Assembly (NCBI GenBank): GCA_002389905.1 | Contig: DGRE01000071.1 | Location: forward strand, 1 to 64,000 | DNA length: 64,000 nucleotides | Reading direction: 5' to 3' | DNA from: Hungatella sp. UBA4396 | GTDB lineage: Bacteria > Bacillota > Clostridia > Lachnospirales > Lachnospiraceae | Translations under genes and position numbers: made by a program | Shown here: positions 41,341-50,630 of the stretch, one piece after another | Layout of the letters: every line of letters starts with the position of its first letter | How positions within the stretch are numbered: the stretch's first letter is position 1 | The notes under the pieces: generated by a model | Database searches by the model: none | What the model was told of the DNA's origin: nothing | Seen by the model: the letters and a program-made list of their open reading frames with translations, nothing else

Positions 41341-43752
41341 ATGGAATTAAGCAAACACTTTCGGCAGAAGCTGGATGGACGCTGCAATCCGGATTCTGTT
41401 GTTCAGGGGGACTGTTACCGGTTCACAGTGCTGACGCCTGAAATGATACGCATGGAATACGATAAAGACGGGATATTTGAAGATTCTCCCACCCAGATCG
41501 TATTAAACCGGAACTTTGATAAGCCGGAGTTTACGGTAACCGATACTGAGGGGCGCTTAGAGATTTCCACCAGCGCATTCCACCTGGTTTACAACAAAAA
41601 GGAATTTACGCCCAACAACCTTTATATTGATGTCAAGTGCGCCTATACCAATTACGGGGGAAGATGGCAGTTTGGGACGACGGAATACGGAAATCCTCCA
41701 AGAGAGCACAACTTAAAGGGAACAGCCAGGACCCTGGACCGGATCGACGGTCCCACAGAGCTGGAATTCGGTCTTCTGGATACCAGTGGAAGAACCTTTT
41801 TCAATGACAGTGAATCCCTTCTGATTGATGAAAACGGCTGGGTATCTCCAAGAAAAAAGGGAGCAGTGGATTACTATTATTTTGGCTACGGAAGAAATTA
41901 TTTTAAAGCGATTCATGACTTTTATCAGTTGTCAGGCCCTGTCCCCATGCTTCCCAAATACGTTTTAGGGAACTGGTGGAGCCGTTACTACAAATATACG
42001 GAGCAAAGCTATATGGAGCTGCTTCAGCGGTTTGAGGAAATGGGAGTGCCCTTCTCCGTGGTGGTTATGGACATGGACTGGCACATTGTAGACGTTCCCA
42101 AGGAGTATGGAAGGGGCTGGACCGGATATACCTGGAATAAGGATTTCTTCCCGGACCCGGAGCGGTTCATGACCTGGCTTCACGACAGAGGCTATCAGAT
42201 CACCCTGAATATCCATCCGGCAGACGGAGTAATGCCTTTTGAAGACGCTTATGAGGAAATGGCGAAGGAATTGGGCGTCAATATGGAACATAAGGACCCG
42301 GTTCATTTTGACGTGACCAGCATTGAATTTCTGGAGGCCTATTTCAAATACCTGCATCACCCCAATGAGAAAATCGGAGTGGACTTCTGGTGGATTGACT
42401 GGCAGCAGGGAAAGAACAGCGGAGTGGAGGGACTGGACCCCCTCTGGATGCTGAACCACTACCATCTGCTGGACTTGCAGAGAGACGGAAAACGGGGAGT
42501 TATTCTGTCCCGTTACGGCGGACTGGGCAGCCACAGATATCCCATAGGCTTTTCAGGGGACGCTGTCATCACATGGGAATCCTTGAAATTCCAGCCTTAT
42601 TTCACGGCAACGGCTTCAAATGTGGGCTATACCTGGTGGAGTCATGATATTGGAGGCCATATGGGAGGGTATAAGGATCATGAGCTGATGGTCCGCTGGG
42701 TACAGTTTGGCGTATTTTCCCCCATCAACCGCCTTCACAGCAACAGCAATCCCTTCTGCGGCAAGGAGCCCTGGCGCTATCCAAAGCAGTATGGAGATGA
42801 GCTTGTCAGTGCTTTAAAGCTGCGCCATAAGCTGGTTCCTTACCTTTATACCTTGAATTACAGATGCCACACGGAGATGGTTCCCGTCATGATTCCCACA
42901 TATTATTATTACCCGGAAGCAGAGGAAACCTATGTGTATACAAACCAGTATTTCTTTGGAAGCGAGCTGATGGTATGCCCTGTCACGGAAAGGACCCACA
43001 AGGAAACAGGACGTGCGACGGTAGAAGCATGGATTCCGCCGGGGCTTTGGACAGATTTATATACCGGATTTGTTTATCACGGAGGAGCTTCCGGCAAACG
43101 GGCCGTGTTAAACCGGACCATTTCCCAGGAACCGGTTCTTGGACGGGCAGGAGGAATCCTTCCTATGGCAGTCTATGGAGAGGGAGAAAACGGTCTGGAC
43201 AACGCTCCTGATATGGAAGTGGTGATTTTCCCGGGAGATCATGGAAGCTTTGAACTGTTTGAGGATGAGGGAGAAGGACAGGAGTTTAAGAACGGAAAAT
43301 GTGCGATTACCAAGATGAACCTTGACTGGAGCCAGAATCATGCCTGCTTCACCTTAAAAGCAGAAGGGAATATGTCCATTCTGCCGGAAAAAAGAAGGTG
43401 GAAGGTGATTTTCAGGGGATTTGAAGAAGGATTAAAGGCAGAGGCCAACCTGGACTTTGAAAGCCATTATGACCAGGAAACCAGAAGCCTGATCCTGGAA
43501 TTCTCCTATATGCCGGCAGATCAGGAGATCAGGGCGGAAATAAAAGGGGAACAACTGGTATACGGAAACGGAGATTTAAGGGAACGGGCATTTGCCCTTT
43601 TGGATTCCATGCAGATTGGTATTAACTTAAAGAAGGACTTGTATCATTGCTTCCTGACAGGAGAAAATCCGGCATCCATCATCTCCTCTGTAACAGCCAT
43701 AAATCCTGGAAAGGCCATTGAGGATGCCCTGCTGGAAATCCTGGTCTGCTGA
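41341..43752 (+). CDS. Glycoside hydrolase family 31 alpha-glycosidase
   Basis: The 803-residue enzyme has an N-terminal beta-sandwich, the GH31 (beta/alpha)8 barrel and C-terminal beta domains. Nucleophile Asp353 lies in 'DFWWIDWQQG', and the probable acid/base Asp407 in 'GFSGDAV'. 'WWSHDIGGHMGGYKDHELMVRW' regions (split here by motif) are typical of the family. There is no signal peptide, so it acts on imported oligosaccharides. The start at 41341 follows GGAGGAG; an upstream in-frame ATG overlaps nothing useful. It heads the sugar region and is followed after 200 bp by an ABC importer. It is an alpha-glucosidase-type exo-enzyme. Linkage specificity is not readable. Confidence 0.9.
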   Translation: MELSKHFRQKLDGRCNPDSVVQGDCYRFTVLTPEMIRMEYDKDGIFEDSPTQIVLNRNFDKPEFTVTDTEGRLEISTSAFHLVYNKKEFTPNNLYIDVKCAYTNYGGRWQFGTTEYGNPPREHNLKGTARTLDRIDGPTELEFGLLDTSGRTFFNDSESLLIDENGWVSPRKKGAVDYYYFGYGRNYFKAIHDFYQLSGPVPMLPKYVLGNWWSRYYKYTEQSYMELLQRFEEMGVPFSVVVMDMDWHIVDVPKEYGRGWTGYTWNKDFFPDPERFMTWLHDRGYQITLNIHPADGVMPFEDAYEEMAKELGVNMEHKDPVHFDVTSIEFLEAYFKYLHHPNEKIGVDFWWIDWQQGKNSGVEGLDPLWMLNHYHLLDLQRDGKRGVILSRYGGLGSHRYPIGFSGDAVITWESLKFQPYFTATASNVGYTWWSHDIGGHMGGYKDHELMVRWVQFGVFSPINRLHSNSNPFCGKEPWRYPKQYGDELVSALKLRHKLVPYLYTLNYRCHTEMVPVMIPTYYYYPEAEETYVYTNQYFFGSELMVCPVTERTHKETGRATVEAWIPPGLWTDLYTGFVYHGGASGKRAVLNRTISQEPVLGRAGGILPMAVYGEGENGLDNAPDMEVVIFPGDHGSFELFEDEGEGQEFKNGKCAITKMNLDWSQNHACFTLKAEGNMSILPEKRRWKVIFRGFEEGLKAEANLDFESHYDQETRSLILEFSYMPADQEIRAEIKGEQLVYGNGDLRERAFALLDSMQIGINLKKDLYHCFLTGENPASIISSVTAINPGKAIEDALLEILVC

Positions 43753-43949
43753 CGGTTTATTCCTCCCCAACAGGTACTATGATAAAAATGTATAGTAAAA
43801 AAGTGCAGCATGACCGTCCGGGAGCGGAAGGAGCTATCAAAAATTAGTGAAAAATATTATGGAATCAGGAAATTTAGATTATTTCATGGAAGAATAAAAA
43901 GCAATATAATGGAGGCAGGTACATAAAGAAGGAAAACGGAGGTATTTCT

Positions 43950-45287
43950 ATGAAAAAAACGTTAGCAGTGACTTTGGCAGCAGTGCTTCTGGCAGGAACT
44001 GTAGCCGGATGCGGAGGAACCCAGAATTCCGCATCAAACCAGTCCCAGGCAGGGACAGAGACAGCAAAAACAGAGGCCGCAACCTCGGGTACAGAGGCAG
44101 CAAAGGCAGAGGAGAAGGAATTGTCAGGGGAAATTACAGTTCTTCTTAACAATTCATTTACCAATTCAGACAGCCCTGCTGTGGTCCGTGCAGCAGAGGA
44201 GTTTATGAAGCTTCACCCTGGCACAAAGGTAGTGATAGAAGGGCTTCCGGGAAATGAGCTGGTTTCCAAATTCTCCACATCAGCTCTGGCAGGGGCAGGC
44301 CCTGACGTAGTAGCACTTGACAATGCGGGCTGGCCTATTGATATGGCGGCCATGGGGCTGATTCTTCCCCTTGATGACAAGATTTCAGCCAGCCAAAATG
44401 ATTATTTACAGGGTCCTCTGGATTCCGGCGTATATCAGGGAAGCTATTATTCGGTTCCATGGTATTTTAACAACACAGGTCTTTACTATAATAAGACCAT
44501 TCTTGCCGACATCGGAGTGGAAAATCCTCCTGCTACCTGGGAGGAGCTGGAAGAATGCATTAAGAAAGCGACGGAAAAGGGATATGAAGGTCTGGCGACC
44601 AGGCTGGATGGCTATGCCATGTTTAACTTCTTCTTCCAGAACGGAAATCCGGTCATTGATACAACAGGAGAAAAACCTGTGGTGACCGTAAACAATGAAA
44701 GCGGAAAAGAAGCCTTTAACTATTATGCAGGCTTTCACACCAAGTACAAGGCATTTCCTGAGAGCATGAAGGAGGCCACAAGCTGGGACAAGGCTTATAC
44801 GCCCTTTATTCAGGGAAATTGTCTGTTCTTCATCTGCGGTGACTGGGCTTATAAAAACATTGTAAATGGAAATCCTGACCTGGAATTCGGTCTGGTACCC
44901 ATGCCTTCAGGAAAGGAACAGGCGGTTTGTCTGGGCGGCTACAACCTGGCAATCAATGCCAATACCAAGTCAGAGGATTTATCCTGGGCCTTTGTGGAAT
45001 ATTTAACGGGCAAGGATTCTGATTTTGTACTGACTGAGCAGGGAAGAATACCGGGAAGAGCCGATGTGGACTATGCTCCTATTCTGGAAATTAACCCGGA
45101 CTATCAGGTATTTATTGATGAATCTTCCTATACGGTTCCAAGGCCCAGGGTTGTCAACGCTGCATCTGTAGATGAATAAATGGTGGATGCATTTAAAAAG
45201 GTATTCTTTGATATGATGACTCCGGATCAGGCTCTGGCTGAACTGGAGGAAGAGTTAAATGTATTTGTTGCAGAAAACTATAACTGA
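43950..45287 (+). CDS. Sugar ABC transporter substrate-binding lipoprotein with in-frame stop near the C-terminus
   Basis: A family-1 solute-binding lipoprotein with signal and lipobox 'VAGC' near residue 24, an Ala/Thr/Glu-rich linker, then the binding fold ('GADPDVVALDNAG'-like segment and 'PWYFNNTGLYYNK'). Translation ends at TAA 45177-45179 (409 residues). The same frame continues for 35 codons, 'MVDAFKKVFFDMMTPDQAL' onward, to a TGA at 45285, and these codons read like the usual C-terminal helices of this family. A single CAA-to-TAA change would explain it. The shortened protein lacks the last helices. An mRNA hairpin follows before the permease genes. Function is uncertain. Confidence 0.85.
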
Positions 45288-45302
45288 TCCAGAACGTTAC
45301 AG

Positions 45303-45343
45303 AGGCTGCCTTAAGCAGGTTACAGGCTGGAGGCAGCCTTTTT
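45303..45343 (+). terminator. Attenuating terminator between binding protein and permease genes
   Basis: An 8-bp GC-rich stem (AGGCTGCC/GGCAGCCT) with a 21-base loop is followed by five Ts. It probably lowers transcription into the permease genes. Confidence 0.7.
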
Positions 45344-45358
45344 GAAAGAGAGGGCCGG

Positions 45359-46282
45359 ATGATGGGGAATAAAAAGAATCTACCGAAAGAATACACCTTC
45401 AGACATAATTTAAACGGGTATCTGCTGATCGCCCCTGCATTGCTGGCCATACTGGCCCTTAGTATTTATCCTCTTTTGCAGGGAATTGCCATCAGCTTTT
45501 TAAACTATGACATGACCCGTTCCAATGCCCCCAACTTTGGAACCTTTGTTGGGCTTAGAAACTATGCGGTCATCTTTGCAAATCCAAAATACATACAGTC
45601 AGTTTCCAACTCTGTGGTGTGGACCCTTGTAAACCTGGCGGCCCAGGTGGGCCTTGCCCTGGTGGTGGCACTGGTATTAAACGAAAGGCTGAGAGGAAGG
45701 GGCTTATTCCGGACTGTTGCCCTGCTTCCATGGGCTATTCCGGCAGCGATCAGCGCCCTCACCTTCAGCGCCTTGTACGATACGAAAATCGGCATTTTCA
45801 ACGTGATTTTGCTGGAACTGGGAGTGATTGAAGCTCCTGTTTCCTGGCTGGGAAATATCAGTACGGCCATGCCGGCGGTCATTGTAGCAAATATCTGGAA
45901 GAGTACGCCTTTTCTTATGATTTTTATACTGGCGGCCCTCCAGGGAGTTTCCCATGACATGTATGAAAGCGCCAGCATAGACGGGGCGGGAAAAGTGAAG
46001 CGGTTTTTTTATATTACCATGCCTAACATCAAGGAGCCTATGGCAGTGGCGGTCATTTTAAATGCTATTTCTATTTTTAACAATTTTAATGCCATATGGC
46101 TGCTGACTAAAGGCGGGCCCTTAAACAGCACGGAAATCATGTATACATACGCATACCGCCAGGCATTTGTTGATCACAAATTCGGCTATGCCGCCGCGGT
46201 ATCGGTTATTATTTTCCTGGTTATCGCAGTTTTAACGGTGATTTACGTGAAAATGATCGGCGCAGATAAAGACGGCCGATAG
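45359..46282 (+). CDS. Sugar ABC transporter permease (MalF-type)
   Basis: The 307-residue CUT1 permease has six hydrophobic helices and the cytoplasmic EAA loop ('YESASIDGAGKVKRFFYITMPNIKEP'-type sequence near 205-225) that docks on the shared ATPase. It is first of the permease pair and starts just after the attenuator. It forms the channel with the next gene. The sugar is unknown; the neighbouring GH31 suggests an alpha-linked oligosaccharide. Confidence 0.92.
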   Translation: MMGNKKNLPKEYTFRHNLNGYLLIAPALLAILALSIYPLLQGIAISFLNYDMTRSNAPNFGTFVGLRNYAVIFANPKYIQSVSNSVVWTLVNLAAQVGLALVVALVLNERLRGRGLFRTVALLPWAIPAAISALTFSALYDTKIGIFNVILLELGVIEAPVSWLGNISTAMPAVIVANIWKSTPFLMIFILAALQGVSHDMYESASIDGAGKVKRFFYITMPNIKEPMAVAVILNAISIFNNFNAIWLLTKGGPLNSTEIMYTYAYRQAFVDHKFGYAAAVSVIIFLVIAVLTVIYVKMIGADKDGR

Positions 46283-46298
46283 GAAAGGAAGTGCAGTT

Positions 46299-47126
46299 AT
46301 GAAAAGGACCAAACTTGATATTGCAATATTATACACACTGGCAGTCATTATTGTGGCGGCAGCAGCATCGCCTTTCCTTTGGGTCATTTTTACCTCATTA
46401 AAATCGTCGGAGCAGATTTATGATGCCAGTCAGATTATTCCTGACTACATCACCATGGATAATTTCAAGCAGGTGTTGTTCCGCTCCAATTTTATCCGGT
46501 ACTTTTTAAACAGCACCTATATTTCTCTTATTGTAACATCAGTCTGCATGCTGACGGCTGTCAGTGCTGCCTATGGATTTTGCCGGTACCGGATATTCGG
46601 TTCCCTTCAGATGAAGCTTGGAATCCTGTTTACGAAAATGTTTCCCGGCGTGTTGCTTTCAATTCCTTACTATGTTATCATGAAAAAAATAGGGCTGATC
46701 GACTCTCATCTGGGCCTGATTATTATAAACTGTTCCTTTGCCCTTCCCTTTGCAGTATGGAATATGTGTACATTTTTCACCCAGATCCCATGGGAGATCG
46801 AGGAGTCTGCCCTCATTGACGGATGCAGCCGGTTCCAGTCGTTTATAAGGGTGATTTTTCCCATAGCAAAGCCGGGGATTTCAGCCACCAGCCTTTACTG
46901 CTTCCTGATGTCATGGGATGAGTTTATGTATGCAAATACGTTTATTAATACCACTTTAAAAAAGACCATACAGGTGGGAATCCGGGATTACGTGGGTGAG
47001 TATTCCACGGAATGGGGGCCTCTGATGGCATCGGTTGTGCTGAGTCTGATTCCGGTCATGATTTTCTTTGTCATGGTGCAGGAAAATCTTGTGGGCGGGC
47101 TGTCAGCCGGTGCGGTAAAAGGCTGA
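46299..47126 (+). CDS. Sugar ABC transporter permease (MalG-type)
   Basis: The 275-residue CUT1 permease opens 'AAAASPFLWVIFTSLKSSEQIY', with an EAA loop 'EIEESALIDGCSRFQSFIRV' and end motif 'ENLVGGLSAGAVKG' that are typical of MalG-type partners. It follows its partner by 16 bp behind AGGAAAGGAAG. No ATPase gene follows; a sensor kinase gene does. Confidence 0.93.
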   Translation: MKRTKLDIAILYTLAVIIVAAAASPFLWVIFTSLKSSEQIYDASQIIPDYITMDNFKQVLFRSNFIRYFLNSTYISLIVTSVCMLTAVSAAYGFCRYRIFGSLQMKLGILFTKMFPGVLLSIPYYVIMKKIGLIDSHLGLIIINCSFALPFAVWNMCTFFTQIPWEIEESALIDGCSRFQSFIRVIFPIAKPGISATSLYCFLMSWDEFMYANTFINTTLKKTIQVGIRDYVGEYSTEWGPLMASVVLSLIPVMIFFVMVQENLVGGLSAGAVKG

Positions 47127-47154
47127 GATAAAAGGACAGGAGAGGGATATCAGA

Positions 47155-48969
47155 ATGAAAAACAGAGTGTCCAGGTTAAGCATTAAAACGAATATGGTTA
47201 TGCTGATCGTGCTCTATGTGCTCATGCCTTTGTTTGTCGCTCTGATCATCCTTTCTGTCATGCTCCAGAAAAACATGTCCTCCAATATCCGGGAAACCTA
47301 TCAGATGATGTTCCGTCAGAAGGCGGATAAAATTGATAACATCATTGAGATTGCCAATTATTCCAGCAGCGCATTTATTACCGACGATAAGAACATTTCC
47401 CTGCTGCGCACCATTTATGAGGGAGGAGGGGCCTATGAAAGGGACAAGGCCCAGACCCAGCTTGCCAGAATCCTGGAAAAGACCCAGGTCAGCGTGCTGG
47501 CGGGATTTTTAGGACAGGTCGGCATTCTCACCAGAGATGGGGTGCTCATCACCTCCAATGGGACACAGGAGGTGAGGGCAGAATACCAAAAATCGGATTG
47601 GTACGCCGGAATCAGCCAAAAGGGTCAGTTTCCTTACTGGGATTTGGAAATCAACGGTTTTATGAATCAGATGATGGGAGAGAGAAATGCCTTTGCTTTT
47701 GGAAGGATTGTGAAAAAGTATAAGGATCAGAACCTGGGGTTTTGGTTTGTCAGGATTCCTCAGAGTGTGTTCTGGGATGATATCAGCGAGCCGGTGTTCC
47801 GCCAGGGGACCATGGTCATGCTTTCGGGGGATGGAAGAGTGCTTTCAGAGGTAAGGGATGAGTATCATGCTGATCTTGCGGGAAGCATTGTAAAGAATAT
47901 GGGATTGAAGGAACTTCGTACAGATGAACTGGTGGTGGACCGGGATGGACGAAGTACTTTTTATATGGCGACCAGGCTGGCATCAAACGATGCTATTCTT
48001 TTGTATATAGGGGATTACGGCCTGATTTTTGACAGAGTGACCAAGATTACCCATATTATGATGGTCTTCATGATTGTCATTACCATTGCCATCACTGCCT
48101 CTATATTGAAGGTTTCCACGTATATGACTGCCCCCATCAACAACCTGGTCAGCCACATGCAGACCATTGAGCAGAGCGATTCCGGTGTGATTGAGGGACG
48201 GGGAGGCTTTCGGGAAACGGTTGAGCTGGAAAAGAGCTTTAACAGAGCCAGGGAGAGAATCCATAAGCTGATTGAGGATGTGAGGCTGGAGACGGAACAG
48301 AAGGAAAAGGCTTATTATGAATCCCTGCAGGCTCAGATCAATCCTCATTTTCTTTTTAACACCTTAAATGTGATCCAGTGGAAGGCAGCCTTAAATCAGG
48401 ATACTGAGGTATCGGGGATGCTGTCAGACTTAAGTGTTCTGCTGTATGAAACCTATGACCATGGAAGCGAGCTGGGGACCATTGCCCACTCCATGGTGGT
48501 TCTCAATGCTTATGTAAAGATCATGAAGGTGCGTTTCAGCGATCAAGTCAGCTTTTTCTATACCATTCAGGAAGGGCTGGAAGAGTGCCTGATCCCCCGG
48601 TTCTGTCTCCAGCCTTTGGTGGAGAATTCTTTTCTTCATGGGATGACCCATATGGAGGATGGACTAATTGTCCTGCGGATCGATGAGGTGGACGGCCACA
48701 TCGAGCTGACCCTGGTGGACAACGGAAAGGGGATGGAAAAGCAGGATTCTGACCTGCTGCTTTTGGCAGACCAGACCACAAGCAAGTATAAGATCACCGG
48801 AATCGGCCTGTCGAATATCCACCAGCGGGTACAGGCGCTGTTTGGCAAAGAGTATGGACTGGAGATTGATCCATCCGTTGAAATTGGATTTCGGATTACC
48901 CTGAAAATTCCTAAGCTCACAAGGGGAGGTGCAGATGGACAATTTGAAGATTCGGACTATGATCGTTGA
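47155..48969 (+). CDS. YesM-type sensor histidine kinase
   Basis: The 604-residue membrane kinase has helix 1 near 15-38, a Cache-like extracellular domain, helix 2 near 297-320 and a HAMP region. The phospho-acceptor motif 'QINPHFLFNTLNV' is near 395, and the GHKL ATPase follows with 'LQPLVENSFLHG' and 'DNGKGM'. Its end overlaps the response-regulator gene by 35 bp. Placed directly behind the importer, it probably senses the sugar or its binding protein and controls this operon. Confidence 0.92.
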   Translation: MKNRVSRLSIKTNMVMLIVLYVLMPLFVALIILSVMLQKNMSSNIRETYQMMFRQKADKIDNIIEIANYSSSAFITDDKNISLLRTIYEGGGAYERDKAQTQLARILEKTQVSVLAGFLGQVGILTRDGVLITSNGTQEVRAEYQKSDWYAGISQKGQFPYWDLEINGFMNQMMGERNAFAFGRIVKKYKDQNLGFWFVRIPQSVFWDDISEPVFRQGTMVMLSGDGRVLSEVRDEYHADLAGSIVKNMGLKELRTDELVVDRDGRSTFYMATRLASNDAILLYIGDYGLIFDRVTKITHIMMVFMIVITIAITASILKVSTYMTAPINNLVSHMQTIEQSDSGVIEGRGGFRETVELEKSFNRARERIHKLIEDVRLETEQKEKAYYESLQAQINPHFLFNTLNVIQWKAALNQDTEVSGMLSDLSVLLYETYDHGSELGTIAHSMVVLNAYVKIMKVRFSDQVSFFYTIQEGLEECLIPRFCLQPLVENSFLHGMTHMEDGLIVLRIDEVDGHIELTLVDNGKGMEKQDSDLLLLADQTTSKYKITGIGLSNIHQRVQALFGKEYGLEIDPSVEIGFRITLKIPKLTRGGADGQFEDSDYDR

Positions 48970-50437
48970 AGATGAACTGCTGGCAAGGGCCGGACTTCGC
49001 TCTCTCATAGACTGGGAAAAGATGGGATTTGTTCTTTTGGAGGATGCAAAGGACGGGGAAGAAGCTTTGGAACGGGTCCGGCAGTGCCAGCCGGACTTGC
49101 TTCTTTTGGATATTAATATCCCCATTATTTCAGGGCTTGAGCTGTTAAAGATTATCAAGGAAGAGCATATTCCCACAAAGGCAGTTATTATCAGCTGTTA
49201 TGACGATTTTGATACCGTAAAGATGGCTATGAAGCTGGGGGCGGTTGACTATGTGAGAAAGTTTGGACTGACAAAGGAGGAACTGACCAATACCCTGGCA
49301 AACATTGTGGGCACTCCCGGCATACGCTTTTTAGAGGGAGAGACTAAATCTGCGGCTCAGACCCGAAGGGATATGAAAAAGAGCATTCAGGAGGCTCCTG
49401 AGGGTTTTGAAAAGGGGTACTGCCTTTGTTTTTGTATGCTCTGGAAGCATACGGATGAGATGGTGGATTTAAAGATCATTGAGACTATATGCGGTCAGTT
49501 CTATCATGGAATGGGAAAAGAGATTGTTACAAAAATATATGAAGGGAAAATGCTGCTTTTCAGTAAGACAGAGGTAAGGGTCAGTGAGATGGAGGCATTG
49601 AGAAAGCAGATCCGTCACTTTATTGATGCTGAATTTTATGTAAGTATTACGGCCTATGATACAGCGGACATTCCTGAAATGTATTTTTTAAAACTGCTTA
49701 ATTCCATTGAGGTGATCGCGTTTTATGGCGGCAGTGAGGGAATTGTGCCCTTGGAGAAGCCGGTTGAGGTCATGACTTCTTATCCCTTTGATGTGAACAA
49801 ATATTATAAAGAAATTGACCGGGCTCTGGCGACTACCTCCCAGAAGGACATGTTCCTTATTTTAGACCGCCTTTTTGAGGAAATTGCAGGGTGTGTATTC
49901 CTGTCTGTCAATTTGGTCAAGAAGCTGATGATTGAGCTGCTGAGCCGCTTTTCGGACCGGGCCTCTCATTTGGGCGGAACCATGGAGGAGGTCATTGTTT
50001 TCGGCAGCTATAAGCATTATCAGAGCATTGTCCATATTACGAATTTTAAGGACATGAAGGAGTGGTTTTACCAGTTTGTGCAGGAGTATGTCAATGCTTT
50101 TTTCAGCAGGCAGAAGCGGTCTGAATCCGAACTGATTGAACAGGTGCTGAATTACATTGACACCAATTTGACCTCGGTTTTGCAGCTTGGGGAGGCGGCC
50201 CGAAGAATCGGGGTGTCAGAGCCTTATCTCAGCTCTTATTTTAAAAAGAACATGGGAGAAAATTTTATCCCCTATGTGAACCGGAGAAAGGTGGAGGAAG
50301 CCAAGAAGATGCTGAAGGAGGGAAAACTGGTATACCAGGTGTCAGATATCCTGGGTTTTGAAAACAGCACCTATTTTTCCAAGCTTTTTAAGAAAATAGA
50401 AGGCGTTACTCCGGAGCAATACAGGAAAGGAAACTGA
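48935..50437 (+). CDS. YesN-type response regulator (REC + AraC HTH)
   Basis: The 500-residue regulator has a receiver domain with Asp in 'LLLLDINIPI' (about 55), a long middle region (about 125-400) and a C-terminal AraC HTH ('LGEAARRIGVSEPYLSSYF', ending 'GVTPEQYRKGN'). The start at 48935 has GGGGAGG 5 bases upstream; an earlier GTG would overlap that site. The last 27 bases of the gene are repeated exactly 171 bp downstream, before the next regulator gene. Confidence 0.9.
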   Translation: MDNLKIRTMIVEDELLARAGLRSLIDWEKMGFVLLEDAKDGEEALERVRQCQPDLLLLDINIPIISGLELLKIIKEEHIPTKAVIISCYDDFDTVKMAMKLGAVDYVRKFGLTKEELTNTLANIVGTPGIRFLEGETKSAAQTRRDMKKSIQEAPEGFEKGYCLCFCMLWKHTDEMVDLKIIETICGQFYHGMGKEIVTKIYEGKMLLFSKTEVRVSEMEALRKQIRHFIDAEFYVSITAYDTADIPEMYFLKLLNSIEVIAFYGGSEGIVPLEKPVEVMTSYPFDVNKYYKEIDRALATTSQKDMFLILDRLFEEIAGCVFLSVNLVKKLMIELLSRFSDRASHLGGTMEEVIVFGSYKHYQSIVHITNFKDMKEWFYQFVQEYVNAFFSRQKRSESELIEQVLNYIDTNLTSVLQLGEAARRIGVSEPYLSSYFKKNMGENFIPYVNRRKVEEAKKMLKEGKLVYQVSDILGFENSTYFSKLFKKIEGVTPEQYRKGN

Positions 50438-50459
50438 AAATGGTGTGATCACAATTAAA
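50414..50459. repeat. Gene-junction direct repeat, copy 1
   Basis: It spans the end of the response-regulator gene and the start of a vestigial LacI frame. 50414-50440 is identical to 50585-50611, and after a 5-base gap 50446-50459 is identical to 50617-50630. The offset of 171 bp is constant. Confidence 0.85.
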
Positions 50460-50513
50460 GAAATAGCTAAAATTGCAAAATTATACACGATACATTCAGA
50501 ATGCAAGAGTTGA
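50445..50513 (+). pseudogene. LacI N-terminal stub
   Basis: A 22-codon frame from GTG begins 'ITIKEIAKIAKLY', the typical first helix of LacI-family regulators, then loses similarity and stops. It is aligned start codon to start codon with the intact lacI-type gene 171 bp downstream. It looks like the leftover of a duplication, replacement or deletion at this junction. Confidence 0.6.
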
Positions 50514-50538
50514 CATTTGGTTTTTCAAACGTTACCAT
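50510..50538 (+). promoter_or_regulatory. Promoter with operator-like spacer before the lacI-type gene
   Basis: A perfect TTGACA (50510-50515), a 17-bp spacer and TACCAT (4 of 6). The spacer ends in CAAACGT, close to a LacI half-site pattern (CAAACGTTA). This suggests autoregulation. Confidence 0.5.
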
Positions 50539-50584
50539 AAACATATGGCAAACAGATGTCAGCACGAAAGAGAATATGGCCCCA

Positions 50585-50630
50585 GAGCAATACAGGAAAG
50601 GAAACTGAAAACCACATGATCACAATTAAA
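50585..50630. repeat. Gene-junction direct repeat, copy 2
   Basis: Second copy of 50414-50459. It still encodes the tail 'PEQYRKGN' and stop of a response regulator in one frame, followed by the true start of the next gene, so it carries a fragment of a gene that is otherwise absent here. Confidence 0.85.

Noticed and set aside
41965..42534. 189-codon minus-strand frame inside the GH31 gene
   Set aside because: It overlaps the catalytic-core coding region of GH31 and shows no recognisable domain.
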